Source: an uncultured Clostridia bacterium
GTDB lineage: Bacteria > Bacillota > Clostridia > UBA1381
Assembly (NCBI GenBank): GCA_934501535.1
Contig: CAKSUM010000006.1
Span: 52,669-116,668 of the forward strand
DNA: 64,000 bases
Direction: 5' to 3'
Shown piece by piece: positions 24,229 through 33,161 of the stretch (positions are counted from its first letter, which is position 1; the number at the start of each line of letters is the position of its first letter). The notes under the pieces are model-generated. The model had not been told where the DNA came from. It saw nothing but the letters and a program-made list of their open reading frames with translations, and did no database searches. A program made the translations under genes and the position numbers.

Positions 24229-25851
24229 TTACCCTCCGTTCTTCCATTTCTTACTGATTTTATCCTCGCGCCGACTCCGTTTTGCATGCAGATATTCCGG
24301 GCGTTTTTCCATTCGCCACACCGGCGGCACAAACACCGCATTTTTATACGGTTTATTCCCCGGCAGCGGCGACAGAAACGGTACACCGAAGCTTTTGCTC
24401 GCTGCAAGCAGCACCGCATAAACGAACATGCCCAGAGCAATGCCGTAAAATCCGAAGGTTGTGCCGATTAAAACGAACAGCACCTTTAAAATTCTGTAGC
24501 TCCAGCCGAGGGAGTAATCCGCGGTGGCAAACGAGCCGATACCGGTTATTGCAATCACAATAATCATAATCGGACTGACGATTTTCGCGCTGACCGCAGC
24601 CTGTCCGAGAATAAGACCGCCCACAATGCCCAGAACAGAGCCAATCGGTCCCGGCATACGCACGCCCGCCTCGCGAATCATCTCAAAAGAAAAATCCATC
24701 AAAAGCAGTTCGACAACGCTTGGGAACGGTACATTCTGCCGCGACGCACTGATTGCGTACAGAAGATACGTCGGCAGCATTTCTTCATGGAACATGGTTA
24801 TTGCAAGGAACAGCCCCGGCAGCAGCACCGAAATGAGGATTGCCAAAAGACGGATAAACCGCGACATGTTTGCAAAATCGACGCGCAGATACGCGTCGGA
24901 CGCCGCATGAGTCAGCTCATACACGTTTGTCGGGAATATGAGCGCACGCGGGCTTCCGTTTAAAATCAGCGCAACACGACCCTCGGACAGCGCACGCGCA
25001 ACGCGGTCGGGGCGCTCGGTTGCAAGAATATGCCCCGTAATCATCAGCGGATTGTCCTCGATCATCATGGAAATCTCCTCTATGGAGATTACATAGTCCA
25101 TGGATATGCCGTCCAGCCGCCTGCGCACCTCAGCTACCAGCCGCTCATTCGCAATGTCCGATATATACATGATAACGCCGCGCGTTTTTGAAACATTTCC
25201 TACCACCGTTTGTTCACATATGAGCTTCTCGGTCTTTAAAATTTTGCGCACCTGTGCGGAATTTCCGCGCAGCATCTCCGCAAAAGCCTCCTGCGGCCCG
25301 TAAATCGACTGCTCATTCTCCGCCTTTTCCACGCCTCTGTGCGGCCAGTCCTTGACATCTGCCGAATACGCCTTATCTATTCCGTCAATGAATATTCCGC
25401 AGCACCCGAAATTGATGTCATCGATAATACTGTCAAAATCTCCGGTCATCGCAACCTGGTTGTGAATAAGCAGTTTTTCAAGTATTTCGTCGCAATTATA
25501 CGGCTTTTCTACCTTATTATATATAGGCAGCTCCAAAAGCGCCTTGATTATCCCGTCATTTATCGCCGTTCCGTCACACATGCCATCATAAAAAACCACA
25601 ATCGCACGCACTCCGCCGCGCAGGACGATGTCGCGGATAACTACATCGTTGTTTTGCGGATAATCAAATCGCTCCTCAATATATCCGCGGTTGAAATCGA
25701 GCGACCGTGATATTTTCGGAACCGGCGGCGCAGGCTTTTCCGTACGGACATCATACGCCGGCTTTTCGTGCGTTTCGGTAAGGGTAAAGGAATTTCCCTC
25801 GGGCGGCGGCTTATATAATACAATTTTTCGGATTAAATCAAATATCTTCAC
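24229..25851 (-). CDS. gerA: Spore germination receptor A subunit (GerAA family)
   Basis: A 540-residue membrane protein of the GerA family, forming the oligomeric channel part of the germinant receptor. The N-terminal soluble half (about 40-290) contains the family region IVFYDGMCDGTAINDGI and the later NPLMITGHILATERPDRV. Four or five transmembrane helices follow, with LLMDFSFEMIREAGVRMPGPIG, a GerA signature. A GTG start at 25851 with GGGGTGA ahead is used; no in-frame ATG is nearer. A basic C-terminal tail ends at the parS site. Confidence 0.92.
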   Translation of the reverse strand: MKIFDLIRKIVLYKPPPEGNSFTLTETHEKPAYDVRTEKPAPPVPKISRSLDFNRGYIEERFDYPQNNDVVIRDIVLRGGVRAIVVFYDGMCDGTAINDGIIKALLELPIYNKVEKPYNCDEILEKLLIHNQVAMTGDFDSIIDDINFGCCGIFIDGIDKAYSADVKDWPHRGVEKAENEQSIYGPQEAFAEMLRGNSAQVRKILKTEKLICEQTVVGNVSKTRGVIMYISDIANERLVAEVRRRLDGISMDYVISIEEISMMIEDNPLMITGHILATERPDRVARALSEGRVALILNGSPRALIFPTNVYELTHAASDAYLRVDFANMSRFIRLLAILISVLLPGLFLAITMFHEEMLPTYLLYAISASRQNVPFPSVVELLLMDFSFEMIREAGVRMPGPIGSVLGIVGGLILGQAAVSAKIVSPIMIIVIAITGIGSFATADYSLGWSYRILKVLFVLIGTTFGFYGIALGMFVYAVLLAASKSFGVPFLSPLPGNKPYKNAVFVPPVWRMEKRPEYLHAKRSRREDKISKKWKNGG

Positions 25852-25930
25852 ACATGCTCACCCCATAATTTTGTCTTTATTATTGAATTTTTTGCCATAT
25901 TTTAAAAATTTATACAAAAAATATTAAAAA

Positions 25931-25946
25931 TGTTTCATGTGAAACA
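25931..25946. promoter_or_regulatory. parS: parS-like centromere site
   Basis: TGTTTCATGTGAAACA differs from the perfect palindrome at one central base, a variant accepted by ParB in several Firmicutes. It lies between gerA and the parAB promoter, 1.7 kb from the perfect site. Confidence 0.85.
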
Positions 25947-25965
25947 TTTACTTTTTGAAAATATG

Positions 25966-25974
25966 TGTTATAAT
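25966..25974 (+). promoter_or_regulatory. Extended -10 promoter of parA-parB
   Basis: TGTTATAAT is an extended -10 element 118 bp before parA, 20 bp downstream of a parS site, so ParB loading could repress it. No good -35 is seen. Confidence 0.6.
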
Positions 25975-26003
25975 AAGAAGTAGAGGTTCAAAAAAAACGG
26001 AGG

Positions 26004-26027
26004 TTCTGCCGAATACACGCGGCAGAA
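26004..26027 (+). other. Leader hairpin upstream of parA
   Basis: TTCTGCCG pairs with CGGCAGAA in the parA leader, with scattered T runs after it (26030-26045). It could be a weak attenuator. Confidence 0.4.
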
Positions 26028-26091
26028 AGTTTAAAAGTTTTTTGAAGCTTAGGGCACAAAATACACAACAAATCTGAAAAGGATAAATATT

Positions 26092-26871
26092 ATGGGAAAA
26101 ATTATTGCAGTAACCAACCAGAAAGGCGGCGTGGGCAAAACCACCACCGCGGTAAATCTGGCGGCATGCCTTGCATACAAGGGCAAAAGCGTGCTTGTTG
26201 CCGACTGCGACCCTCAGGGAAATGCCACATCGGGGCTGGGAATAAGCCGCGACAGCATTGATTTGTCGGTTTACGACTGTCTTGCCGACAGCGCAAAAAC
26301 CCCCGACGCGGTTATACGCACAAGCGTGCGCGGACTGTCGGTTATTCCGTCGCTCCCGGAGCTTTCCGCAGCTGAGGTTGAGCTTGCGTCGCAGGACATG
26401 CGCGAGCATTTTCTCGAAAACGCGCTGAAAACGGTAAAAGACGGCTATGATTTTATAATAATCGATTCACCGCCGGCTCTCGGCATGCTGACAATCAACA
26501 TAATGACCGCGGCGGACAGCCTGCTCATTCCGATGCAGTGCGAATACTACGCGCTCGAGGGACTTACGCAGCTGATAAATTCGATAAAATCAATCAAAAA
26601 GTCGCTGAATACGCGCCTTGAAATCGAGGGAATAATAGCGACGATGTACGATTCGCGCACAAATCTTTCGCAGCAGGTGCTGGACGAAGTATCAAAGCAC
26701 TTTCCCGACAAGGTTTTCAAAACGCCGATACCGCGCAACGTCCGCATTTCCGAGGCGCCGAGCTACGGTCAGCCGATAATAAAGTATGATATTACGTCCA
26801 AAGGCGCGGAAGCATATTTTGCGCTGTCACGTGACATAATTGCTAATAACAAGGAGTGGTTAAATGGTTAA
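26092..26871 (+). CDS. parA: Chromosome-partitioning ATPase ParA/Soj
   Basis: A 259-residue Walker-type ATPase that moves and segregates origin regions with ParB. The deviant Walker A motif KGGVGKTTTAVNLA is at residues 10-23, with LVADCDPQGNATSGLG and DFIIIDSPPALGMLT as the A' and B motifs. The short N-terminus, without a helix-turn-helix, marks it as the chromosomal Soj type. It overlaps parB by eight bases. Confidence 0.96.
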   Translation: MGKIIAVTNQKGGVGKTTTAVNLAACLAYKGKSVLVADCDPQGNATSGLGISRDSIDLSVYDCLADSAKTPDAVIRTSVRGLSVIPSLPELSAAEVELASQDMREHFLENALKTVKDGYDFIIIDSPPALGMLTINIMTAADSLLIPMQCEYYALEGLTQLINSIKSIKKSLNTRLEIEGIIATMYDSRTNLSQQVLDEVSKHFPDKVFKTPIPRNVRISEAPSYGQPIIKYDITSKGAEAYFALSRDIIANNKEWLNG

Positions 26872-27706
26872 AAATGGCTTAGGCAAGGGGCTTGACGCGC
26901 TTTTTCACGAAGAAGGCTCCGGCGGCGTTACCGAGGTAAAGCTGACCGAAGTCATGCCGAACAAGGATCAGCCGCGCAAAACCTTTGACGAAGAAAAGCT
27001 GCGCGCGCTTGCCGATTCGCTGAAAGAACACGGACTGATACAGCCCATTGTAGTAAAGAAAACGGAGGACGGCTACATAATCATTGCAGGCGAGCGCCGC
27101 TGGCGTGCCGCAAGAATTGCCGGACTAAAAAAAATCCCGGTTATAATCAAGGATTATGACGATTTGACGGTGAAAGAAATCGCGCTTATCGAAAACCTGC
27201 AGCGCGAGGATTTAAACCCCATCGAAGAGGCGCTCGGATACCGTTCGCTCATGGACGAGCACGGGCTGACGCAGGAGGAAATCAGCGCAAGACTGGGCAA
27301 AAGCCGCAGCGCAATCGCAAATTCCGTGCGGCTTTTAACGCTTGATTCTTTCACAAAGGACAAGCTTATCTCCGGCGAAATCACCGAGGGTCACGCACGC
27401 TGCGCGCTTTCCGTCCCAAAAGGCGTGGTTCGCGAATTTTTCGTGAACAGGATAATCGCCGACGGGCTGAATGTGCGCCAGGCGGAGATTTTGGCAAAGG
27501 ATTTGGCAAAAACCCCTGCGCCGAAATCGGAAAAACAGAAAAACACCGCATACAAGCTTGAGCTTGACAGAATTTCAAAAACTCTCGAGCAGTATCTGGG
27601 CACCAAGGTTAAGCTGTCCGGAACCGCAAAAAAGGGCAAAATTGAGATTGAATATTACGGAAATCAAGACCTTGAGCGGCTTTTGGAGCTGATAAACGGG
27701 AGGTAA
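26864..27706 (+). CDS. parB: Chromosome-partitioning protein ParB/Spo0J
   Basis: A 280-residue CTP-dependent DNA clamp that loads at parS. The N-terminal CTPase domain shows GERRWRAARIAGL and ENLQREDLNPIEEA, followed by a helix-turn-helix (TQEEISARLGKSRSAIANSVRLL) and a C-terminal dimerization domain. Two parS-like sites lie just upstream at 24213 and 25931. The organism makes spores, so it probably also links segregation with sporulation. Confidence 0.96.
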   Translation: MVKNGLGKGLDALFHEEGSGGVTEVKLTEVMPNKDQPRKTFDEEKLRALADSLKEHGLIQPIVVKKTEDGYIIIAGERRWRAARIAGLKKIPVIIKDYDDLTVKEIALIENLQREDLNPIEEALGYRSLMDEHGLTQEEISARLGKSRSAIANSVRLLTLDSFTKDKLISGEITEGHARCALSVPKGVVREFFVNRIIADGLNVRQAEILAKDLAKTPAPKSEKQKNTAYKLELDRISKTLEQYLGTKVKLSGTAKKGKIEIEYYGNQDLERLLELINGR

Positions 27707-27712
27707 AACGAT

Positions 27713-28153
27713 ATGACGCTGAAAAAAAACGATAACAAATCCCTGTTTTTATACACGTCGCTGATTTTTATTGTTGCAATTTTAATGATAATATTATCAT
27801 TTTTTGCGCAGACGCATCTGGAGCAGAGCAAGGTCAGCGAACAGGACGCCGAAAAGGTCAGCCTTTCGGATAAGGCGGCGCAGGTCAGCGAGGAAAACAT
27901 GCAGCTCGTTGAGCTGAACAAAAATCTGCGCGAAACAAATTCGAAGCTCATGGAGGAAAATTCGTCGCTCACCTCCGAAAAGGACGCGCTTACGGCAGAA
28001 GTAAACGCATACGGGGCTCTCATCGCCGTTTACGATAAGCTGTATGACGGTGACAAAAAGGCGGCAAGCGAGCTTTTGGCAAACATATACACCGAAAATC
28101 TGACGCCCGAACAAAAGGACTTTTACGATATTTTGGTGAAAAAAGCACAATAA
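27713..28153 (+). CDS. Single-pass membrane protein with a coiled coil, function unknown
   Basis: A 146-residue protein. One transmembrane helix (about 11-31, LFLYTSLIFIVAILMIILSF) is followed by a Gln/Glu/Lys-rich heptad region (about 35-105) that should form a coiled coil, then a short helical C-terminal domain. It lies 6 bp after parB and 22 bp before serS, so it is in the same operon. Bitopic coiled-coil proteins of this shape often act in cell division or as scaffolds, but nothing identifies this one. Confidence 0.75.
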   Translation: MTLKKNDNKSLFLYTSLIFIVAILMIILSFFAQTHLEQSKVSEQDAEKVSLSDKAAQVSEENMQLVELNKNLRETNSKLMEENSSLTSEKDALTAEVNAYGALIAVYDKLYDGDKKAASELLANIYTENLTPEQKDFYDILVKKAQ

Positions 28154-28175
28154 TCAAAGGAATGGAGATAAAAAA

Positions 28176-29441
28176 ATGTTAGACATTAAAATTTTAAGAA
28201 CAGAACCCGATAAAATCAGAGAGGCGCTGAAAAACAGAAACAGCGATCTCGACATAACGCCGGCAATCGAGCTTGATTTAAAGCGCCGCGAGCTTTTGGG
28301 CAAGGTTGAGCAGATGAAGGCAAAGCAGAATGAAATCACAAAGCAAATCCCCGCAATGAAGAAAGCCGGCGAAAATACCGACGCGATTTTTGCCGAAATG
28401 AAGGAGCTTTCCGGCGAGATTAAAGATCTTGATACCGAGGTATCGGACATCGACGCAAAACTGCGCGATTTCATGCTGCGCATACCGAATATTCCGTCGG
28501 CAAAGTCGCCGATCGGCGTTGACGATTCGCAGAATAAAGAGGTAAGAAAGTGGTCTGTTCCGCGCGAATTTGACTTTGATGCAAAGGCGCACTGGGACAT
28601 CGGCACCGACCTTGACATTCTCGATTTTGACCGCGGAGCAAAGATTTCCGGCACGCGCTTCACCGTTTACAAGGGCTTGGGCGCACGCCTTGAGCGCAGC
28701 GTAATTCAGTATTTCCTGAACACGCACACATCAAACGGATATACCGAAATTTTCCCTCCGTACATGGTAAACAGAGCCTCCATGACGGGCACGGGTCAGC
28801 TGCCGAAGTTTGAGGAGGACGCATTTAAGGTTGCAAACAACGGATATTTCCTCATTCCGACCGCAGAAGTGCCGGTAACCAACCTTCACCGCGACGAAAT
28901 CCTCGACGGAACAAAGCTTCCGGTTAAATACTGCGCATATTCGGCATGCTTCCGCGCAGAGGCAGGCTCCGCAGGCCGCGACACAAGAGGTCTTATAAGA
29001 CAGCACCAGTTCAACAAGGTTGAGCTTGTGAAGTTCGCCCGCCCCGAAAATTCGTATGACGAGCTGGAATCGCTCACAAATGACGCGGAAAAGCTGCTTC
29101 AGGGACTGAACATTCCGTACAGAGTAGTATGCCTGTCCACCGGTGACCTCGGCTTCTCATCGGCTTGCACATACGATATCGAGGTTTGGATGCCCAGCTA
29201 CGGAAGATATGTTGAAATCTCCTCCTGCTCCAACTTTGAAGATTACCAGGCGCGCCGCGCAAATATCCGCTTTAAGGACAGCCCGAAAGACAAGGCGCAG
29301 TTTGTTCATACGCTGAACGGCTCCGGTCTTGCTGTCGGCAGAACGGTTGCCGCTATCCTGGAAAACTACCAGAATGCCGACGGCAGCGTTACCGTTCCCG
29401 ACGCGCTGGTACAGTACATGGGCACAGATATTATTAAATAA
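28176..29441 (+). CDS. serS: Seryl-tRNA synthetase
   Basis: A 421-residue class II synthetase charging tRNA-Ser. It has an N-terminal long coiled-coil arm (about 30-105) and the catalytic domain with motif 2 (AYSACFRAEAGSAGRDTRGL) and motif 3 (TLNGSGLAVGRTVAAILENYQ). It ends the parA-parB-27713-serS cluster. No T-box leader is seen upstream, in keeping with its place inside an operon. Confidence 0.97.
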   Translation: MLDIKILRTEPDKIREALKNRNSDLDITPAIELDLKRRELLGKVEQMKAKQNEITKQIPAMKKAGENTDAIFAEMKELSGEIKDLDTEVSDIDAKLRDFMLRIPNIPSAKSPIGVDDSQNKEVRKWSVPREFDFDAKAHWDIGTDLDILDFDRGAKISGTRFTVYKGLGARLERSVIQYFLNTHTSNGYTEIFPPYMVNRASMTGTGQLPKFEEDAFKVANNGYFLIPTAEVPVTNLHRDEILDGTKLPVKYCAYSACFRAEAGSAGRDTRGLIRQHQFNKVELVKFARPENSYDELESLTNDAEKLLQGLNIPYRVVCLSTGDLGFSSACTYDIEVWMPSYGRYVEISSCSNFEDYQARRANIRFKDSPKDKAQFVHTLNGSGLAVGRTVAAILENYQNADGSVTVPDALVQYMGTDIIK

Positions 29442-29570
29442 GAAAAAGATAAGACGCTGCATGGCCGCACGGTGCCGATTTCGGCGTCCGTACCCTGCGG
29501 ATACCCGATTTCGGCTGATAATCGGTTTTGCAGCATGCGGCTGTCGGTCAAATACTTTTTCCAAGCTTTA

Positions 29571-29604
29571 AAACAGGCGGCGTACTTTCTACTCCGCCTG
29601 TTTA
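29571..29604 (+). terminator. Terminator downstream of serS
   Basis: AAACAGGCGG pairs with CCGCCTGTTT (29571-29580 and 29594-29603), 130 bp after serS. The T run is short, so termination may be partial. Confidence 0.65.
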
Positions 29605-29714
29605 TATTCATTAGGGATAACTGCCGCGTACATCGCACCGCGCCGGAAAATTGCGCTTTAGCCTGTGCATATCACGGTATTTTATAAGAATATTATGTAA
29701 ACCAATGTATAGAG

Positions 29715-29993
29715 TTATCCACATGGTTATTATTGGAAATCAACATCAAAAAGTTCCTTTTATGTGGATTTCTCGGAGTTATCCACCTTATCCACATAGT
29801 TATCCCCTTAAATAGGGGGATTGATAAACGGCATTTTGCCGTAAAAGTTGTCCCGCCTCGTTGGTTTACATATTATTATCGGCATTTATCAACATTTACC
29901 GACATTTTCTCCGCAAATGCGTGAGGAAATGCGCCGATATAACAGAAAAATCTCTGTTTTAAGCCATATTCTCGGATAAAAAACTTATCCACA
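29715..29993. other. oriC: Candidate replication origin: DnaA-box cluster
   Basis: In the gene-free 29442-30089 segment, perfect DnaA boxes TTATCCACA occur at 29715-29723, 29788-29796 and 29985-29993. One-mismatch boxes lie at 29779-29787 (TTATCCACC) and 29886-29894 (TTATCAACA). All face the same way. parA-parB and two parS sites lie within 6 kb, as is usual near origins. dnaA itself is about 18 kb away and has no box cluster beside it. A+T-rich stretches between 29690 and 29760 could be the unwinding element. The proposal rests on motif clustering and context. Confidence 0.75.
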
Positions 29994-30089
29994 CCCGTTG
30001 ATAAAATGTTGTATAACTGAATTTTTATGCACACATGAATAAAAACACAAGAAAATGCCGCGCTCTGCGGCAAAAAAGGAGCACCGAAA

Positions 30090-30782
30090 ATGATAACACC
30101 CCGTCTTGATATGATTTTGCGGCACGTCAGCGGAAAAACCGCCGCGGACATCGGCACCGACCACGGATATGTCCCGATAAAACTTGCGCAAACGGGCATA
30201 AAGGCGATTGCGGCGGACATAAACGAAGGGCCGCTGAGCAGCGCAAGGGCAAACGCGCAAAAGTACGGCGCGGATATAGACCTGCGGCTCGGGCCGGGAC
30301 TTGCGCCGCTCACTCCCGGCGAGGCAGACTGCATCATCATCGCCGGCATGGGCGGTGAAATGATTGAAAAAATTATTTCAGCCGATTATGAAACCGCGCG
30401 GCGCTCTCTGCTCGTTCTTCAGCCCATGAGTCAGCAGTATGAGCTGCGAAAATTTCTCCGCCGTTCAGGATTTCGCATAACAGCCGAGGATTTGGCGCGC
30501 GAGGGGAACAAGATTTACAACCTGTTTACCGCGGAAAGCGGCGTGCCCGACGAATACCGAAACGAAATTGATTTTTACATTCCGCCGCTTTTATATGAAA
30601 ATCCGCTTTTTGATGATTTCTGCGAAAAAAAACGCCGTGAATTTACAAGAATTTACCGCGGCCTGCTGCAGGGCGGCGATTTGACGGCGGCGGAAAAATT
30701 TAAAACGCTGCTCGATGAGCTGTCCGAAATGCGTGAAAACAAACCCAAAATACGAGGTGAACGAAAAAATGAAAATGTATGA
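30090..30782 (+). CDS. trmK: tRNA (adenine-22-N1)-methyltransferase, TrmK-like
   Basis: A 230-residue Rossmann-fold SAM-dependent methyltransferase. The SAM-binding motif ADIGTDHGYVPIKLAQ and IAADINEGPLSSARANA match TrmK, which methylates A22 of some tRNAs. IIAGMGGEMIEKII is the family's catalytic loop, and a helical C-terminal domain follows. It overlaps the next gene (Nif3-like), a pairing conserved in Firmicutes. The Met at 30090 follows AAAGGAG. Confidence 0.9.
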   Translation: MITPRLDMILRHVSGKTAADIGTDHGYVPIKLAQTGIKAIAADINEGPLSSARANAQKYGADIDLRLGPGLAPLTPGEADCIIIAGMGGEMIEKIISADYETARRSLLVLQPMSQQYELRKFLRRSGFRITAEDLAREGNKIYNLFTAESGVPDEYRNEIDFYIPPLLYENPLFDDFCEKKRREFTRIYRGLLQGGDLTAAEKFKTLLDELSEMRENKPKIRGERKNENV

Positions 30783-31527
30783 AATTGAAAAAACAATCGA
30801 AAGTGAGTTCCCGAAGGAAACCGCGTACGAATGGGACAATCCGGGGCTTCTGCTCGGCAGTCACGGCGCGGAAATTTCAACCGTACTGGTAACGCTCGAC
30901 GTGACGGCGGACGCGGTCCGGCAGGCAAAAGACTGCGGCGCACAGCTGATTTTATCGCATCACCCGATTTTATTCGGCGGCACGAAAAAGCTCACCGATG
31001 ACACGCCCGAGGGAAAAATGCTCTTGGAGCTGGCAAAAAACGAAATCTGCGTCTATGCCGCACACACCAACTGCGATGTCGGCAAAAACGGCATAAACGC
31101 TTACCTTGCCGAGCTTTTTGAATTGACCGGCACCGAATATCTCGAGGAAAACGGACTCGGCAGAACGGGCAATCTGAAAACACCCGTCACGCTCGGCGAA
31201 TTTGCCGAAAACGTCAAAAAAAAGCTGCACACGCCGCACGTGCGCATATGCGGAGATACGCAGAAATTAATCACGCGCGCCGCAATCGGCTCGGGTGCAT
31301 GCGCGGACTGTATTCCGGCGGCAATCGCGAAGGGCGCGGACGTAATGCTCACCGCCGATATGAAATATCACGAAATGCTTGATGCCGCCGCGTGCGGAAT
31401 TTGCGTAATCGACGCCGGACATTACCCCACCGAGGCGGTTGTTACCGAAATATTCGCCGATATTCTGAAAGATACCGGACTGACAATCGTGAAATCAAAT
31501 CAAGAAGATATTTTTAAATATCTGTAG
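30769..31527 (+). CDS. Nif3-like dinuclear metal-center protein
   Basis: A 252-residue member of the Nif3/GTP cyclohydrolase I type 2-like family, hexameric with a two-metal site. Metal-ligand motifs are LILSHHPILFGG and VYAAHTNCDVGKNG near the start and CVIDAGHYPTE near the end. Position 30769 is preferred because GAGGTG lies upstream and the family starts with this MKMYEIEKTIE region. It overlaps trmK by 14 bases. The function of the family is still poorly known. Confidence 0.88.
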   Translation: MKMYEIEKTIESEFPKETAYEWDNPGLLLGSHGAEISTVLVTLDVTADAVRQAKDCGAQLILSHHPILFGGTKKLTDDTPEGKMLLELAKNEICVYAAHTNCDVGKNGINAYLAELFELTGTEYLEENGLGRTGNLKTPVTLGEFAENVKKKLHTPHVRICGDTQKLITRAAIGSGACADCIPAAIAKGADVMLTADMKYHEMLDAAACGICVIDAGHYPTEAVVTEIFADILKDTGLTIVKSNQEDIFKYL

Positions 31528-31536
31528 GAGGAAATT

Positions 31537-32784
31537 ATGGATAATATCATATGGAGCGCAGTAATAACCGCCGTCGGCGCCGCAGCTGTGATAATCGCCG
31601 TGAAAGCGCTTATTTCAAAGGGCGGCGACACACGTATTCTCGAATCGATAAAAATGATGGGCGAAATGCTTTCGAAAAATCAAAAGGATACCGACGAATA
31701 TCAGTCGAAAAAGTTTGCGGAAATCGACCGCAACATCACCGAAAAGCAGGCGGAAATGAATAAGGCTGTGGTGGACAGTCTGGCGCAGATGGAAACGCGG
31801 TTCAAAACGTTTGAGCAGACCAACGAACAGAAGCTGGAAGCCATGCGCGAAACCATGACAAACAGCCTGCTCAAAATGCAGGAGGACAACTCCAAAAAGC
31901 TTGAGGACATGCGCAAAACCGTGGACGAAAAGCTGCAAAAAAGCCTGGAGGAAAACATGTCGCGCTCATTCAAAATGGTGAGCGAGCGGCTGGAGCAGGT
32001 TTACAAGGGTCTGGGCGAAATGCAGACCCTCGCGTCGGGCGTTGGCGACCTCAAAAAGGTGCTGTCGAACGTGAAAACGCGCGGTATTCTCGGCGAAATC
32101 CAGCTGGGCGCAATTCTGCGCGAAATTCTCTCGCCCGAGCAGTACGAGGAAAACGTCGTCACGGTAAAGGGCAGCCGCAACCCCGTCGAATTTGCGGTCA
32201 AAATGCCCAAGGGCGACGGATTTGTCTATCTGCCGATTGACTCAAAATTCCCCGGCGACGCGTTCTTCGATTTGCAGACGGCTTACGAAAACGGCGACGC
32301 GTCTGCCGTTTCGGCGGCAAAAAACGTGCTGTTCACACGCATAAAAAGCTTTGCCAAGGACATTCATGACAAGTACATAGAACCGCCGTACACAACCGAT
32401 TTTGCGATTATGTTTCTGCCGTTTGAGGGGCTTTATGCCGAGGCGGTCAACAGCGGCATGGTCGAAACGCTGCAAAATACGCATAAAGTCAACATCGCCG
32501 GGCCGAGCACCATGGCGGCGCTTTTAAATTCACTGCAAATGGGCTTTAAGACCCTCGCTATCCAAAAGCGCAGCGTTGAGGTGTGGAGCGTGCTTTCTTC
32601 GGTTAAAACCGAGTTCGACAAGTTCGGGCAGGTTCTTGAGGCAACGCAGAACCGTCTCGACCAGGCAAACCGCGAGCTTGATAAACTTGTCGGCGTGCGC
32701 ACGCGTGCAATTCAGCGCAAACTCAAAGACGTCGAGGCGCTTGAAAACGCCGATTTACCGCCGTCCGACACCGATGAGGATTAA
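31537..32784 (+). CDS. rmuC: RmuC-family DNA recombination protein
   Basis: A 415-residue protein with one N-terminal transmembrane helix (about 5-25), a long coiled coil (about 35-170) and the RmuC nuclease-like domain (about 180-390), seen as RGILGEIQLGAILREIL, FVYLPIDSKFPGDAF and FLPFEGLYAEA. Escherichia coli RmuC limits inversions at inverted repeats. It is last in the trmK-nif3-rmuC group and is followed by a strong terminator. Confidence 0.93.
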   Translation: MDNIIWSAVITAVGAAAVIIAVKALISKGGDTRILESIKMMGEMLSKNQKDTDEYQSKKFAEIDRNITEKQAEMNKAVVDSLAQMETRFKTFEQTNEQKLEAMRETMTNSLLKMQEDNSKKLEDMRKTVDEKLQKSLEENMSRSFKMVSERLEQVYKGLGEMQTLASGVGDLKKVLSNVKTRGILGEIQLGAILREILSPEQYEENVVTVKGSRNPVEFAVKMPKGDGFVYLPIDSKFPGDAFFDLQTAYENGDASAVSAAKNVLFTRIKSFAKDIHDKYIEPPYTTDFAIMFLPFEGLYAEAVNSGMVETLQNTHKVNIAGPSTMAALLNSLQMGFKTLAIQKRSVEVWSVLSSVKTEFDKFGQVLEATQNRLDQANRELDKLVGVRTRAIQRKLKDVEALENADLPPSDTDED

Positions 32785-32797
32785 TGAATATTACCGC

Positions 32798-32832
32798 ACT
32801 CTCCCGAATATTAATGAGGGAGAGTTTTTTTA
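32798..32832 (+). terminator. Terminator of trmK-nif3-rmuC
   Basis: ACTCTCCC (32798-32805) pairs with GGGAGAGT (32818-32825), followed by seven T. Confidence 0.9.
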
Positions 32833-32844
32833 TCGGCAATTCGC

Positions 32845-32867
32845 GCGGCGCATCTCCTATGCGCCGC
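32845..32867. other. Perfect G+C-rich hairpin with a CTCCT loop, in a gene-free gap
   Basis: GCGGCGCAT and ATGCGCCGC form a perfect 9-bp stem with loop CTCCT. It lies in the 32833-33111 gap, which has no convincing gene. The loop is complementary to a Shine-Dalgarno core, but no promoter was recognised, so it may only be a structural remnant. Confidence 0.4.
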
Positions 32868-33111
32868 ATACCGCTGTCACCGCAGCCGTAATCGTCACTG
32901 CAATCACTGCCGCGGCGAGGCGCCGCCTGCGCCGCCCGTTATTTGACCGTTTTTGCGTGACGGACAAGCGCAAAATCCGCGGAAGTTCCTGCATTTTCCG
33001 CTTAATATTGTTATTTTGTTCTAAACTGCGCACACATTTTTGTTAAATACATAACAAAAACAAAAAATTAGATTTTTTTTTACAAATTATGTGGATTTTT
33101 GCATAAGGTTA

Positions 33112-33120
33112 TGTTATAAT
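33112..33120 (+). promoter_or_regulatory. Extended -10 promoter of the hydrogenase operon
   Basis: TGTTATAAT is an extended -10 element, with TGGATT 17 bases before it as a poor -35. The leader to ATG 33162 is about 35 bases and contains AAAAGGAGG. A weak -35 suggests that an activator may be needed. Confidence 0.65.
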
Positions 33121-33161
33121 TGTATGTGGCATTTTATGCAAAATTCAAAAGGAGGAAAAAA

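Noticed and set aside
28150..28176. T-box leader before serS
   Set aside because: Only 22 bp separate serS from the upstream gene, too short for a T-box.
32576..33046. Plus-strand open frame over the end of rmuC
   Set aside because: It runs through the rmuC terminator and has no ribosome site; its C-terminal part is G+C-biased filler.
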